Positions 28,840-37,265 of a stretch of 42,855 nucleotides of DNA are shown piece after piece. Origin of the DNA: an uncultured Clostridia bacterium (GTDB taxonomy: Bacteria; Bacillota; Clostridia; Christensenellales; Borkfalkiaceae); assembly GCA_947631905.1 (NCBI GenBank), contig CANRND010000020.1:1-42855 (forward strand). Reading direction: 5' to 3'. Below the pieces are notes generated by a model, which was given only the letters and a program-made list of their open reading frames with translations, searched no databases and was not told the origin of the DNA. Position numbers and translations under genes: made by a program. Each line of letters opens with the position of its first letter. Position 1 is the first letter of the stretch.

Positions 28840-28858
28840 GGACAAGACGGAAAAAAAG

Positions 28859-30043
28859 ATGAAGTTTTGTGCGGTAATTTGCGAATACAATCCCTTTCAT
28901 AACGGACACAAGTACCAGTTCGAACAGATCCGCAAGCTCAGCGGGTGCGACAAGATCCTCTGCCTCATGAGCGGGAATTTCACCCAGCGGGGAGAGATCG
29001 CCGTGCTTCACAAATATACGCGGGCGCGGCACGCCGTGGAATGCGGCGCGGACGTTGTGATCGAACTTCCCACCGCGTTCGCCGTCTCTCCCGCGGAAAT
29101 TTTCGCGGGCGGCGCGATCAAAATCCTCTCCTCCCTGCCCGATGTGGACGTACTCGCTTTCGGCTGTGAGAGCGGCGGGAAAGAGGACTTTTTGCGCGCG
29201 GCGCGGGCGACTCTTTCCGAGGACAAGCAGTTCAAGGCGGCGCTCAAAGAGAACATGAAAGACGGCACCTCGTACGTAAAAGCGCGCACGCAGACGGTGC
29301 TTGCATTCAATACCGACGTCGACGAGGCCCTCCTCACCTCCCCCAACAACATTTTAGGGGTGGAATATTGCCGCGCGATCCTCTCCTCGGGGGCGAAGAT
29401 CGAGCCGCTTCCCATTCCGCGGGTGGGCGGAGGATACGCGGACACCGCGCTCTTCAAAAACTTTTCCTCCGCTTCGGCATTGCGCGAGGCGTTAAAAACC
29501 TCCGATAAAAAGACGGCGAAGCTCTTAAAGGGAAATCTGCCCGCAAACGTTCTGCGGGACCTTGCGGGCTACCGCGAAACGCCCTACAAACAGGCGGCGC
29601 TGTGCGCTCTTCTTTCGGGAGACCCCGAGACCGTGATGAAATGCCCCGACTGTTCGGAGGGGCTGGAAAACCGCTTGCGCGGCATGGCGAAGAGCAACCC
29701 CGACTACGACGTAGCGCTCGGCAAGGTAGTCTCCAAGCGCTACACCCTCTCGCGGCTCAAACGCATTCTGCTCCAAAACTTTTTGGGGATCGGGCGGAAA
29801 GAAGTGAAAAGCTATCTCGAAGCTCCCCTCTATGCAAAGGTTCTCGCCGTCTCGCGGAAAGACCTTTCGGCGCTGCTCGCGGCATTGAGCAGAGGGAGTT
29901 TCCCCGTTCTCATGCGCAAGAGCGACGCGGGGAGTTTGAAAAAGGACGCCCTCGCCTGTTTCGAGACGGACGTGCGTGCGAACGAGCTTTACGGTGTCCT
30001 CACGGGGACGCATACCAACGAGTTCGAGAGCGTTACGGTATAG
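28859..30043 (+). CDS. tmcAL: tRNA(Met) cytidine acetate ligase
   Basis: A 394-residue protein. MKFCAVICEYNPFHNGH carries the nucleotidyltransferase HxGH motif (HNGH, 14-17), followed by MSGNFTQRGE (37-46), both hallmarks of TmcAL (formerly YlbM/DUF795). The enzyme activates acetate with ATP and makes N4-acetylcytidine at the wobble position of elongator tRNA-Met, as shown in Bacillus. The start at 28859 was chosen because the domain begins there; the ribosome site is weak (GGA with an A-rich spacer). It is the first plus-strand gene after the element and lies opposite pta. Confidence 0.95.
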   Translation: MKFCAVICEYNPFHNGHKYQFEQIRKLSGCDKILCLMSGNFTQRGEIAVLHKYTRARHAVECGADVVIELPTAFAVSPAEIFAGGAIKILSSLPDVDVLAFGCESGGKEDFLRAARATLSEDKQFKAALKENMKDGTSYVKARTQTVLAFNTDVDEALLTSPNNILGVEYCRAILSSGAKIEPLPIPRVGGGYADTALFKNFSSASALREALKTSDKKTAKLLKGNLPANVLRDLAGYRETPYKQAALCALLSGDPETVMKCPDCSEGLENRLRGMAKSNPDYDVALGKVVSKRYTLSRLKRILLQNFLGIGRKEVKSYLEAPLYAKVLAVSRKDLSALLAALSRGSFPVLMRKSDAGSLKKDALACFETDVRANELYGVLTGTHTNEFESVTV

Positions 30044-30058
30044 TTACGGATAAAGGAC

Positions 30059-30090
30059 GGGCGGCGGGCGCAAAATTGCGCCCGCCGCCC
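30059..30090. terminator. GC-rich hairpin after tmcAL
   Basis: A 13-bp stem (30059-30071 with 30078-30090) and a six-base loop, 15 bases after the tmcAL stop. No T tract follows directly, so it may work together with the next hairpin. Confidence 0.6.
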
Positions 30091-30095
30091 GCATG

Positions 30096-30127
30096 AAAAA
30101 ACGGCTTCCCGCGGGAAGCCGTTTTTT
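30096..30127. terminator. Bidirectional intrinsic terminator between tmcAL and the GH43 gene
   Basis: The palindrome ACGGCTTCCCGCGGGAAGCCGT (22 bases; core CGGCTTCCC/GGGAAGCCG, 30102-30121) has six A before and six T after, so it can end transcripts from both sides. Confidence 0.85.
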
Positions 30128-30132
30128 GTCCG

Positions 30133-32094
30133 TTATACGTCGAGCGTGGAATAGTTGTTCATGAAGAGCGCGAAACTCTTGTCCCCCGAGCCGTGGCTGA
30201 GGCTCGTGATCGTAAAGCCCGACTTGTTCTGGTCGTTGAGCCAAGCGGGACGCACCACGCCGTAATAGGTCTCCTGCAAGCCCGTCTCCATCGTCTCAAT
30301 CGCTTTGAGTTCCGTGAAAGAGAGTTTGATGTAGCCCTTGCCGTACATGAGCCATGTGCCGATCTGCTTGCCGCCGTAGCTGATCTTGCCGTCCTCGGAG
30401 AGGACAACGTCCACGGACAGGGTGGCGCTCTGCTGCGCGTGCGTGCCGTTTTCGAGCGCGATCATCTGGAACTTACCGCCGTCGGTATATTTGAACAGCT
30501 CCTCTTGCGTGACGGTGCGGTCGATCTCTTTGCCGTAGCGGTTGGCGTTGATGCAGATGTCGCCGAAGCTGTTCAGATAATATTGATGAATTTGCGACAT
30601 GAAAGCGAGGCCGCTTCCCGTTTGGTAGGACGCCGTTCTCGTGATATATGCCGCAACGTTGAGGCCCTTGCTCGTCGTGAACAGATCGTTGTGGCCGGGG
30701 AGAACGATGTCGGGTTCAAACACGCCCTCCGCTTTATGGGACCATGTGAACGATCCCATGTATTTGTTGCCGCTGTTGGTGGACGCGCCTTGACGTTCGT
30801 TAAAGACGCTTCCGCCGCCCGTGGAAGTGTATCTCCCCATGGGGCTTTCGCTTCTGCCGCCCCACATCTGATAGGCGACGTCGAGGCCGTTATAGGAGTG
30901 CATGGAATAGTAGAACGTCTTGCCTTTTTCAAGCACGTTTCCGTTCTCGTCCGATACCGTCACGTTGTCGTGGCGGGCGATGACGGGAGCTTCCATCGCG
31001 CCCTGCGAGATCATCGTGCCGTAGTAGTCATGTTTGACCTCTGTGCCGTCCTTGAAACCGCTGTAAATCATCGTGGCTTCCAGTCTGTACTCTCTGACCT
31101 GTTGCCAATCGAGGAACACGCCGTTCTTGTAAATATCGTCCTTTCTGAGGCCCGTTTCGGGATCGAGTTCGAGCATCCAGTTGCCCGTGCCGAAAGAGCC
31201 GTACGCCATGTACATCTTTCCGTCGGGAGAATAGATGATCTGCGGGTCGATGGAGTTGACGTCGATATCCCCGCCATCTTTCGGGATGAAAGACTGCATC
31301 AAAACGCCTTGATAGCGGAACGTCTCGGGTTGGAGCGAGTTGGATTTGAAGAGGACGATGCAGGCGGGGCTGTATCCGCCGGATCTGCCGTCGGGACTGG
31401 GCAGGGCGAACGCTCCGTCGAGGGTGCAGCAGGTGTACAGCCAATAGCCGCCGTTTGCCGCAGGCACGATGTCGGGCGCCCACCACGAGATGCCGCCCTT
31501 TGAGTTGGGTTGGGTGATCCATTCGTCGATCTCCCGCATCACGGTATCGCTTTTCGTCGCCTTACCCAAATACTGCCAATGGATGAGGTCGGTCGATTTT
31601 CTGATCTCGTTCCCCGTTCTCCAACCTGTGGAGAATATATAGTAGGCGGGCTTGCCGTTCTCTTCCACCTCGATGAGGGAGGGATCGTGCGTGCCGCCGA
31701 GCGTAGAGCCGCCCTGCTCCACTTCGGAGGGGATCCCCTTGAACTGGTTGCCAGGATCGGTGGTGTAGGCGGGAACGACTTCCACGCTCACGGTCCTGTC
31801 TTTCAACGTGAGTTCCACGGTCCCCGCGCTCTTTGCAATGAGCGTGCCGTTCTCATAGGTAGCGACCGTCCCCTCGGGTACTTCTTCGCCGTCGGGACCG
31901 AATTCTTTGCGGGAGACGACCCCTTTCACCTGATAGGTGGTGTCCTCTGCCGAAAGCTCGATGCCGTCGTCGGGCAAATTATCGAAGCAGATACGCGTAG
32001 AAGCGGCCGTCTCCTTTCCGCCGCAACCCGTAAACAACGAGAGCGCTAAAACGGAGCCGAGCGCAAGCGCAAAAACGCCTTGTAGCTTTTTCAT
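30133..32094 (-). CDS. GH43-family lipoprotein, arabinanase-like
   Basis: A 653-residue exported protein. A signal peptide ends at C24 (SLFTGC), an Ig-like domain covers about 30-110, and a five-bladed GH43 domain covers about 130-470. Candidate catalytic residues: D137 (GGTHDPSLI, general base), D282 (SIDPQIIYSPDG) and E367 (GAMEAPVI, general acid). The C-terminal 160 residues resemble the extra domain of Abn2-type endo-arabinanases. These enzymes cut alpha-1,5-arabinan from plant pectin. The substrate call is inference from layout; other GH43 subfamilies act on xylan or galactan. No transporter or sugar regulator is adjacent. Start at 32094 because the lipoprotein signal begins there and a purine-rich site precedes it. 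Confidence 0.85.
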   Translation of the reverse strand: MKKLQGVFALALGSVLALSLFTGCGGKETAASTRICFDNLPDDGIELSAEDTTYQVKGVVSRKEFGPDGEEVPEGTVATYENGTLIAKSAGTVELTLKDRTVSVEVVPAYTTDPGNQFKGIPSEVEQGGSTLGGTHDPSLIEVEENGKPAYYIFSTGWRTGNEIRKSTDLIHWQYLGKATKSDTVMREIDEWITQPNSKGGISWWAPDIVPAANGGYWLYTCCTLDGAFALPSPDGRSGGYSPACIVLFKSNSLQPETFRYQGVLMQSFIPKDGGDIDVNSIDPQIIYSPDGKMYMAYGSFGTGNWMLELDPETGLRKDDIYKNGVFLDWQQVREYRLEATMIYSGFKDGTEVKHDYYGTMISQGAMEAPVIARHDNVTVSDENGNVLEKGKTFYYSMHSYNGLDVAYQMWGGRSESPMGRYTSTGGGSVFNERQGASTNSGNKYMGSFTWSHKAEGVFEPDIVLPGHNDLFTTSKGLNVAAYITRTASYQTGSGLAFMSQIHQYYLNSFGDICINANRYGKEIDRTVTQEELFKYTDGGKFQMIALENGTHAQQSATLSVDVVLSEDGKISYGGKQIGTWLMYGKGYIKLSFTELKAIETMETGLQETYYGVVRPAWLNDQNKSGFTITSLSHGSGDKSFALFMNNYSTLDV

Positions 32095-32122
32095 TTTCTT
32101 TCCCCCTAATAAAGTTTGCTTT

Positions 32123-32151
32123 ATTTTACCACATTTTCCCCGCCATTGCAA
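32123..32151 (-). promoter_or_regulatory. Promoter of the GH43 gene
   Basis: Minus-strand TTGCAA (32146-32151), 17 bases, TAAAAT (32123-32128). Confidence 0.65.
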
Positions 32152-32305
32152 GAGCTAACCCGAAATTCTTTGATTTTTCTTCGGAACAATTCTTCGTTTT
32201 TTAATCGGGTTTTCACGAAACCGACACGCAGAGGGGTTAAAATAAGGGCGTTCTCCGGAACAATTCCGAAAAAGCCCATACTCCGCAATTTTTTCATATT
32301 CTCTC

Positions 32306-32341
32306 AGGAAAACGCCGTTCGGTTCCGAACGGCGTTTTCCT
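32306..32341. terminator. Perfect 17-bp hairpin after the 90-residue gene
   Basis: AGGAAAACGCCGTTCGG pairs exactly with CCGAACGGCGTTTTCCT across a two-base loop. The stem itself ends in TTTT on both strands, so it can act in either direction. Confidence 0.75.
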
Positions 32342-32361
32342 GTAAATTTTTTCCGAAAGTT

Positions 32362-32634
32362 TTACAAAATCGTGTACCAACCTCTCCTTTCCCGATGGAA
32401 CATGGTGGGATTCTGGACGCTCCGCGATTTTTCCGTCTCCTCTTTGGCGAAGTCGGAAACGCACCAACCGTGAAGAGAGCCGTCGCTCATGTTTTTTCGT
32501 GCGCCGTCGTTGATCTCTTTGGTAGAAAAGAGCTTGCTTTGGGGAGAGTCTTTCCCTTTGCCGTTGCGGTGTTCATTCTGGAATTTTGCGAACGCGGCGA
32601 TCACTTGGTCGCGCCATGCCTTTGCTTTACTCAT
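32362..32634 (-). CDS. Small protein of unknown function (90 aa)
   Basis: A 90-residue basic protein with AAGGAG nine bases before its ATG and a strong hairpin after its stop, so it is probably a real gene. It begins SKAKAWRDQVIAAFAKF, a helix, and ends RNPT-like QNPTMFHRERRGWYTIL; this helix-then-RxxRG-Y ending resembles small winged-helix domains found near restriction or regulatory genes, but I cannot name a family with confidence. AT-richer than the flanking chromosome, like the next gene. Confidence 0.6.
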   Translation of the reverse strand: MSKAKAWRDQVIAAFAKFQNEHRNGKGKDSPQSKLFSTKEINDGARKNMSDGSLHGWCVSDFAKEETEKSRSVQNPTMFHRERRGWYTIL

Positions 32635-32719
32635 TGTTCTATCTCCTTAATTTTCTTTTTTCGACTTGTAGTTTATCATCCATATGTAACAACACAAAAA
32701 TCAAACGGGACTTACAGCG

Positions 32720-33109
32720 TCAATCGTCGCTTAACTTCATGAAATCAAGATACCACTGAAAGCCGTTGCCAAAGCAGGTGTAAAGCTGTAACGTTCTATC
32801 CCCTTGCGCGTTTAACCCAAATACCGTTAAGACTTTTTCAGGTGTTACGCCTGCGGTCTTTTCGGTGTCTGTATAGCGTTTAATGATTTCTTTATCGTCA
32901 ATCAAATAGCATTTGAAGTTCGGTACGGTGATTTCTTCTTCGGTATACAAGGTTATCGTTTGCTCTTCCGCCGATAATTCAACAATTTCCCCGTTTTCAT
33001 ATCCGCAACAAGGGAACAACTTTATCATTTCGTCAAGCGAAATTTCCTTAGCCTTATATTTTGTTTTTAACAGATTTTCCGCGCGTTGAAAGGAAGCAAA
33101 AAATCTCAT
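32720..33109 (-). CDS. Protein of unknown function (129 aa)
   Basis: A 129-residue acidic, soluble protein with AAGGAG seven bases before the ATG at 33109. No motif is recognised; the sequence is a mix of strands (ITLYTEEEITVPNFKCYLID) with C41 and C42 and a C-terminal aromatic stretch (GFQWYLDFMK). It is clearly AT-richer than the flavoprotein genes next to it. With the 90-residue gene it forms a small islet that may have been acquired together. Confidence 0.6.
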   Translation of the reverse strand: MRFFASFQRAENLLKTKYKAKEISLDEMIKLFPCCGYENGEIVELSAEEQTITLYTEEEITVPNFKCYLIDDKEIIKRYTDTEKTAGVTPEKVLTVFGLNAQGDRTLQLYTCFGNGFQWYLDFMKLSDD

Positions 33110-33158
33110 ACCATTTCTCCTTATACACATAGCGCCCTTAAATCATAGTGAAGCAAGC

Positions 33159-34670
33159 TCAAAGATATTTCTGCACGATGCTCTCCGCAACGCGGAGACC
33201 GTCCGCCGCCGCCGAGGTGATGCCGCCCGCATACCCGCACCCCTCCCCGCAAGGGTACACGCCCGCCTTTCCGACCGCTTGCAGATCGTCGCCGCGGACG
33301 ATCCGCACGGGCGAGCTGGTGCGCGATTCTACCCCCGTAAGAATGGCGGACGGCGAGGCGAAACCCCGCAATTTTCCGTCCATATCGGGCAGAGCCGCGC
33401 GCATGGCGCGCACGATTTGGGCGGGCAGGAAAGCGTCCATCGGCGCAAACGCCGTGCCGCGGGCATAGGTGGGCAGTACCTCTTTGAAGCCGCAACTTTC
33501 CCGCCCCGCGAGGAAATCGCCCGCGAGCTGGACGGGGGCGCGGTATTCCCCGCCGCCCGCAAGATAAGCGGCCCGCTCCAAATTTCTCTGAAATTCCACG
33601 CCCGCAAGCGGATGTTCCCCGCCGAAGTCCTCCCGCTTCACCTGCACCACGAGCGCAGAGTTGGCGTTTACGCCCCCGCGGGCAAAGTTGCTCATGCCGT
33701 TGGTGACGACCCCGCCCTCCTCCGAAGCCGAGGGGATGACAACGCCGCCCGGACACATGCAGAACGTAAACGCCGCGCGCTCCCCCGCATGGGACACGAG
33801 CTTGTAATCCGCGGGCGGAAGCAACTTATATTGGGACCCGTATTGGCTTTTTCCGATCTCTTCCTGCAAATGTTCAACGCGCACACCTACCGCAAACTCT
33901 TTCTGCTCGATGAAAAATCCGCGGCGGAAGAGCATTTCAAACGTATCCCGCGCGCTGTGGCCCACGGCGAGGACGAGGCAGTCCGCCGCCCGCCATGCGC
34001 CGCCGATGTTCACTTCCGAAAGCGCGCCGTTTTGAAATTTCACATCCTCCAAAGGGGAAGAATATGCAATCTCTCCCCCGTTTGCGAGAATGAACTCCCG
34101 CATATTTGCCACCACGCCGCGCAGACGGTCACTGCCGATGTGGGGTTTGCTGAGATACCCGATCTCCGCGGGCGCGCCGAACTCCAAAAAGGTCTCGATC
34201 ACGTCGCGGTTGAGCGGGCTGTTGGTCTGGGTGTTGAGTTTTCCGTCCGAAAAGGTCCCCGCGCCCCCCTCTCCGAACTGCACGTTGCTCTCCGTGTCGA
34301 GGACCCCCGTGCGGAAGAAGCGTTCCACGTCCTCCGCCCGCTCTTCCACGGGCTTCCCGCGCTCTACAATGAGAGGCGCGATCCCGTGGCGCAACAGCCG
34401 CACCGCGCAGAACAGCCCCGCGGGACCCGCTCCCGCAATAACGGCTTTGGGAGCCTCTTTCGTGATCTGCGCATACGTGCGCGGCCGTTCGGCGGGAACG
34501 CGCGAGCCGCACTCCACCGTGTATACCCAGCGCACGTCCGATTTTTTCCGCGCGTCGAGCGATTTTTTTAAGATTTTGAAATAACGCAACGGCCCGCGGA
34601 ATTTCTTTTCGCACAGCGCGCGCAACTCCTCTTCGGACTGTTCGGGGCGGAGCGTGAGTTGCAGGGTCAT
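33159..34670 (-). CDS. FAD-dependent oxidoreductase (COG2509 type)
   Basis: A 503-residue protein. An N-terminal alpha/beta domain of about 70 residues (containing RYFKILKKSLDARKK) precedes the dinucleotide-binding GAGPAG (80-85). SNVQFGEGGAGTFSDGKLNT, here split as NVQFGEGGAG and TFSDGKLNT, and the C-terminal FAD motif GEGCGYAGGITSAAADG are hallmarks of the group. Members are widespread in Clostridia and mostly uncharacterised; a link to thiouridine or flavin biochemistry is not shown. The start at 34670 overlaps the stop of the next flavoprotein gene upstream (ATGA), so the two are translated together. Confidence 0.9.
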   Translation of the reverse strand: MTLQLTLRPEQSEEELRALCEKKFRGPLRYFKILKKSLDARKKSDVRWVYTVECGSRVPAERPRTYAQITKEAPKAVIAGAGPAGLFCAVRLLRHGIAPLIVERGKPVEERAEDVERFFRTGVLDTESNVQFGEGGAGTFSDGKLNTQTNSPLNRDVIETFLEFGAPAEIGYLSKPHIGSDRLRGVVANMREFILANGGEIAYSSPLEDVKFQNGALSEVNIGGAWRAADCLVLAVGHSARDTFEMLFRRGFFIEQKEFAVGVRVEHLQEEIGKSQYGSQYKLLPPADYKLVSHAGERAAFTFCMCPGGVVIPSASEEGGVVTNGMSNFARGGVNANSALVVQVKREDFGGEHPLAGVEFQRNLERAAYLAGGGEYRAPVQLAGDFLAGRESCGFKEVLPTYARGTAFAPMDAFLPAQIVRAMRAALPDMDGKLRGFASPSAILTGVESRTSSPVRIVRGDDLQAVGKAGVYPCGEGCGYAGGITSAAADGLRVAESIVQKYL

Positions 34671-35803
34671 GAAAGCGCCCCCTCCGCCGCAAGATGGGCG
34701 GAAGTGAACGCCCATTGCAGATTATACCCGCCGCATTCGCCGTCCACGTTGAGAATTTCGCCCGCAAAATACAGTCTGCTCCTCTTTACGCTCTGCAAAT
34801 TCTCGTCCGTCTCCGCGAGCGGGATCCCGCCCCGCGTCGCCTGCGCGTAGGCAAACCCGAGCGTTCCCGTCACCGTGAGCGGGAAAGATTTCAAAAGGTG
34901 CAACAGGGCGGCTTCCTCCCCGCCCGACTGTTTCCACAGCGCACGGCCGAGCGCATTGTTGACGACGCAGAGCAACTTTTCCGCACCCGTATTCCGTTTT
35001 AACGCCTGTCTGAGCCGCTCTTCCTCTACGTCTGGCAAAAAATCGAGGAGAAGCTCGTCCCCTTTTTCGGCATACGAGGAAGCGCGGAACACCGCGTCGC
35101 CCGAAACGCCGCTCTCGGTGAACAGCACGTCGCCCCGCCCCGCGTAGATCTCTTTCCCCCGCCTTACGACGCGGAGCAAAGCGTCTATACGGACCCCTTT
35201 CAGTCCCCGCACCCGCGCGGGGTCGCACCTGAGCTGTACCAGCACGGGGGAGCAGGGCAAAACGGTGTGTCCAAACCCCTCGGCAAGGGCATAGGCGGAG
35301 CCGTCCGTACCGAAGTTGGGCGCCGCCTTTCCGCCCGCCGCGAGAATGACTTTCTCCGCGGAAAACGTTTGCCCGCCGCAGACGGCCCGAAAATTCCCGT
35401 CAAAGGAAAGCCGCGTCACCTGCGCGTTGAACCGCACGTCTACGCCGAGGCGGGCAAGTTCCGCGCGCAGAAGATCGGTGACTGCGGAAGCCTGCCGCCC
35501 CGCGGGGTACACCCTGCCGCGGGGATCGGGCAAAAAGATCCCGCCCAATTCCTCCAAAAAGCGCACCGTATGGGCATTTGAGAAGCGCGCAAGGGCGCGG
35601 GCGACCTTTTTGCGGTCGTCCGAAAAATAGTGTTCGGGGCCCATGTCGATGTTGGTGACGTTGCCCTGCCCGTTGCCGCTCGCGGAGAGTTTTCTGCCCA
35701 GCCGCTCCCCCCGTTCGAGGAGAATGACGTTGCAGTGCTTGCGGGCGAGCAAAACGGAGGCGGTCATTCCGGCGGCCCCGCCGCCGATCACAATCACGTT
35801 CAT
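34667..35803 (-). CDS. HI0933/YhiN-family flavoprotein
   Basis: A 378-residue protein. GGGAAG (8-13) binds FAD; GRKLSASGNGQGNVTN (48-63 region) matches the family GRKLxxSGxGRCNxTN with R-C changed to Q-G; the C-terminal LYFAGEILNVDGECGGYNLQ is the second signature. The family is broadly conserved but its reaction is not known. Start at 35803: residues before it are not conserved and a promoter lies there. No ribosome site exists; the predicted transcript start is the A of the ATG. It heads the two-gene flavoprotein operon. Confidence 0.92.
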   Translation of the reverse strand: MNVIVIGGGAAGMTASVLLARKHCNVILLERGERLGRKLSASGNGQGNVTNIDMGPEHYFSDDRKKVARALARFSNAHTVRFLEELGGIFLPDPRGRVYPAGRQASAVTDLLRAELARLGVDVRFNAQVTRLSFDGNFRAVCGGQTFSAEKVILAAGGKAAPNFGTDGSAYALAEGFGHTVLPCSPVLVQLRCDPARVRGLKGVRIDALLRVVRRGKEIYAGRGDVLFTESGVSGDAVFRASSYAEKGDELLLDFLPDVEEERLRQALKRNTGAEKLLCVVNNALGRALWKQSGGEEAALLHLLKSFPLTVTGTLGFAYAQATRGGIPLAETDENLQSVKRSRLYFAGEILNVDGECGGYNLQWAFTSAHLAAEGALS

Positions 35804-35809
35804 GTTTTT

Positions 35810-35838
35810 ATCATAGCGCAAAGAAAAAAATTTGTCAA
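35810..35838 (-). promoter_or_regulatory. Promoter of the flavoprotein operon, leaderless geometry
   Basis: Minus-strand TTGACA (35833-35838), 17 bases, TATGAT (35810-35815). Six bases separate the -10 box from the ATG. Confidence 0.8.
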
Positions 35839-35842
35839 TGGA

Positions 35843-35871
35843 TTGACAGAGCGCAACGGTTATGTTATAAT
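35843..35871 (+). promoter_or_regulatory. Promoter of the DUF1508 gene
   Basis: TTGACA (35843-35848), 17 bases, TATAAT (35866-35871). Its -35 box lies four bases from the opposing -35 box, so two polymerases cannot bind at once. Confidence 0.85.
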
Positions 35872-35897
35872 AAAAGCAAAGACAAGGAGATAAAAAT

Positions 35898-36725
35898 ATG
35901 GAAAATCTTATCAATTACATGAAAGATCATATCGCGCTCACGGTTGTGCTTGCGGTGGTGCTTGTGTTGATCATCGCCCTGATCGTGCTTCTTGCCGTGG
36001 AAATTGCCCGCTCGAAGAAACGCGCAAAGGCAAACGGAAACGCGCCCGCTCCCGCGGAAGAAGCCGCTCCCGAAGAACCCGAGGAAGAAAAACCTCTCCC
36101 CGCGTCCGAACCCGAGACGGCCGAACCCGAAGCGGCGCAAGCGGAACCCGCACCGCCCGCCGAAGCGGAAGCTACGGACCAGAAAGCGGAACCCACGAAA
36201 AACGAAATGGCGGGATATGTGTTTGTTCCCGTGAAAAAGGACCGTGCGGAAAAAGCCCCCGCTGCGGCGACAAAGGAGGAACCCATGAAACAAGAGAAAA
36301 AGACGCAACCCGAGAAGAAAACACAACCCGCGGCGGCTCCCGTTGCGGCGAAGAAGCCCGCGAAGAAAGAATCCGTTGGCAAATGGATCATATACGAAGA
36401 GGACCGCGGCGGCTACGGCTTCAAGCTCGTGGCTTCCAACGGGGAAGTGATGATCAGGAGCAGTTCCCCCTACGCGAGCCTTTCGAGCGCGAAATCGGGC
36501 GTGAAAACTTACCAGGAGAACATTGCGGCAGGCCGCCTCGAAGTGGTGGAGACGAAGAAAGGCAACTTCTTTGTGCAGGTGAACAACGCGAGCAAGCGCT
36601 TGCTTGCCACGAGCGCCGACTACCCCACCCGTTCCTCCTGCGAGAACGCGCTCGCCTCGATCAAACGCTGGGCGGCGACCACCGTCGTCGTGGTGGAAAA
36701 CCCGAACCAAGACGACAAAAAGTAA
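35898..36725 (+). CDS. Membrane-anchored protein with tandem DUF1508 (YegP) domains
   Basis: A 275-residue protein. One membrane segment (11-36), then a basic stop-transfer patch (SKKRAK), then a low-complexity stretch rich in Pro, Glu, Ala and Lys (47-158). Two DUF1508 units follow: GKWIIYEEDRGGYGFKLVASN at about 161-207 (first ten residues GKWIIYEEDR) and KGNFFVQVNN at about 212-260, each with the strand-then-helix pattern and a helix that selects for lysine. The orientation (short N-terminus, then the domain) suggests the domains are cytoplasmic. Their ligand is unknown. AAGGAG lies eight bases before the ATG. It has its own promoter and a bidirectional terminator. Confidence 0.82.
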   Translation: MENLINYMKDHIALTVVLAVVLVLIIALIVLLAVEIARSKKRAKANGNAPAPAEEAAPEEPEEEKPLPASEPETAEPEAAQAEPAPPAEAEATDQKAEPTKNEMAGYVFVPVKKDRAEKAPAAATKEEPMKQEKKTQPEKKTQPAAAPVAAKKPAKKESVGKWIIYEEDRGGYGFKLVASNGEVMIRSSSPYASLSSAKSGVKTYQENIAAGRLEVVETKKGNFFVQVNNASKRLLATSADYPTRSSCENALASIKRWAATTVVVVENPNQDDKK

Positions 36726-36750
36726 CCAAAAATCAATCCATGTTGAAAAA

Positions 36751-36775
36751 ACGGAGCGCTCCCGCTCCGTTTTTT
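36751..36775. terminator. Bidirectional intrinsic terminator
   Basis: ACGGAGCG-CTCC-CGCTCCGT with A runs before and T runs after. It serves the DUF1508 gene (plus) and the membrane-protein gene (minus). Confidence 0.85.
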
Positions 36776-36803
36776 GTTACTCCGCATTTTGTTCCCGCAA
36801 ATT

Positions 36804-37265
36804 TTATTTCTTATAAAAAGTGCGCTCATCGGCAGAAAGCCAATAATACCCGAGATCGTCGACATAGCGATAAAAGAGCGTTCCCGCTACGATTTCGCTT
36901 CCCTCGGCCCGTTTGAGCGTACGTTCGTAACCGTTGTCGTACACGACGAAGAGTTTTTCCCCTTTCGGTTTCGACTCATAATTCCCCGTTATTACCTTGT
37001 AAAGCATGCCGACCGCGGCGATCATCATGAAAATAAAGCTGAACGTACAGACATACGGCGGCAAACTAAGCCACCAGAATACCCGCACTGCCGTGCGCGG
37101 CTCTTTCTCGTCGAGATAGTTTAGCACAAGATGCGCAATGTCGCCCGCCACGAAAAAGAGTATCACCCCCGTCAAAAAGAGGGGAAGCCATGCTTCGGGA
37201 GCGTAACGCAAGAGTTCGCGGCGGAGAGCGGGACAAGAAGAAATCCGCAGAGGGAGAGCGCCCAT
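36804..37265 (-). CDS. 3' part of a frameshifted membrane-protein gene
   Basis: The open frame codes for 153 residues with two membrane segments (about 25-50 and 65-92) and a soluble C-terminus (KGEKLFVVYDNGYERTLKR...). No ribosome site precedes its ATG, and it overlaps the end of the preceding open frame by 94 bases in another phase. I read it as the C-terminal part of the same protein. A single -1 slip, or one base lost from the run of five T at 37174-37178, would join the two into a protein of about 338 residues. Function unknown. Confidence 0.6.
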   Translation of the reverse strand: MGALPLRISSCPALRRELLRYAPEAWLPLFLTGVILFFVAGDIAHLVLNYLDEKEPRTAVRVFWWLSLPPYVCTFSFIFMMIAAVGMLYKVITGNYESKPKGEKLFVVYDNGYERTLKRAEGSEIVAGTLFYRYVDDLGYYWLSADERTFYKK

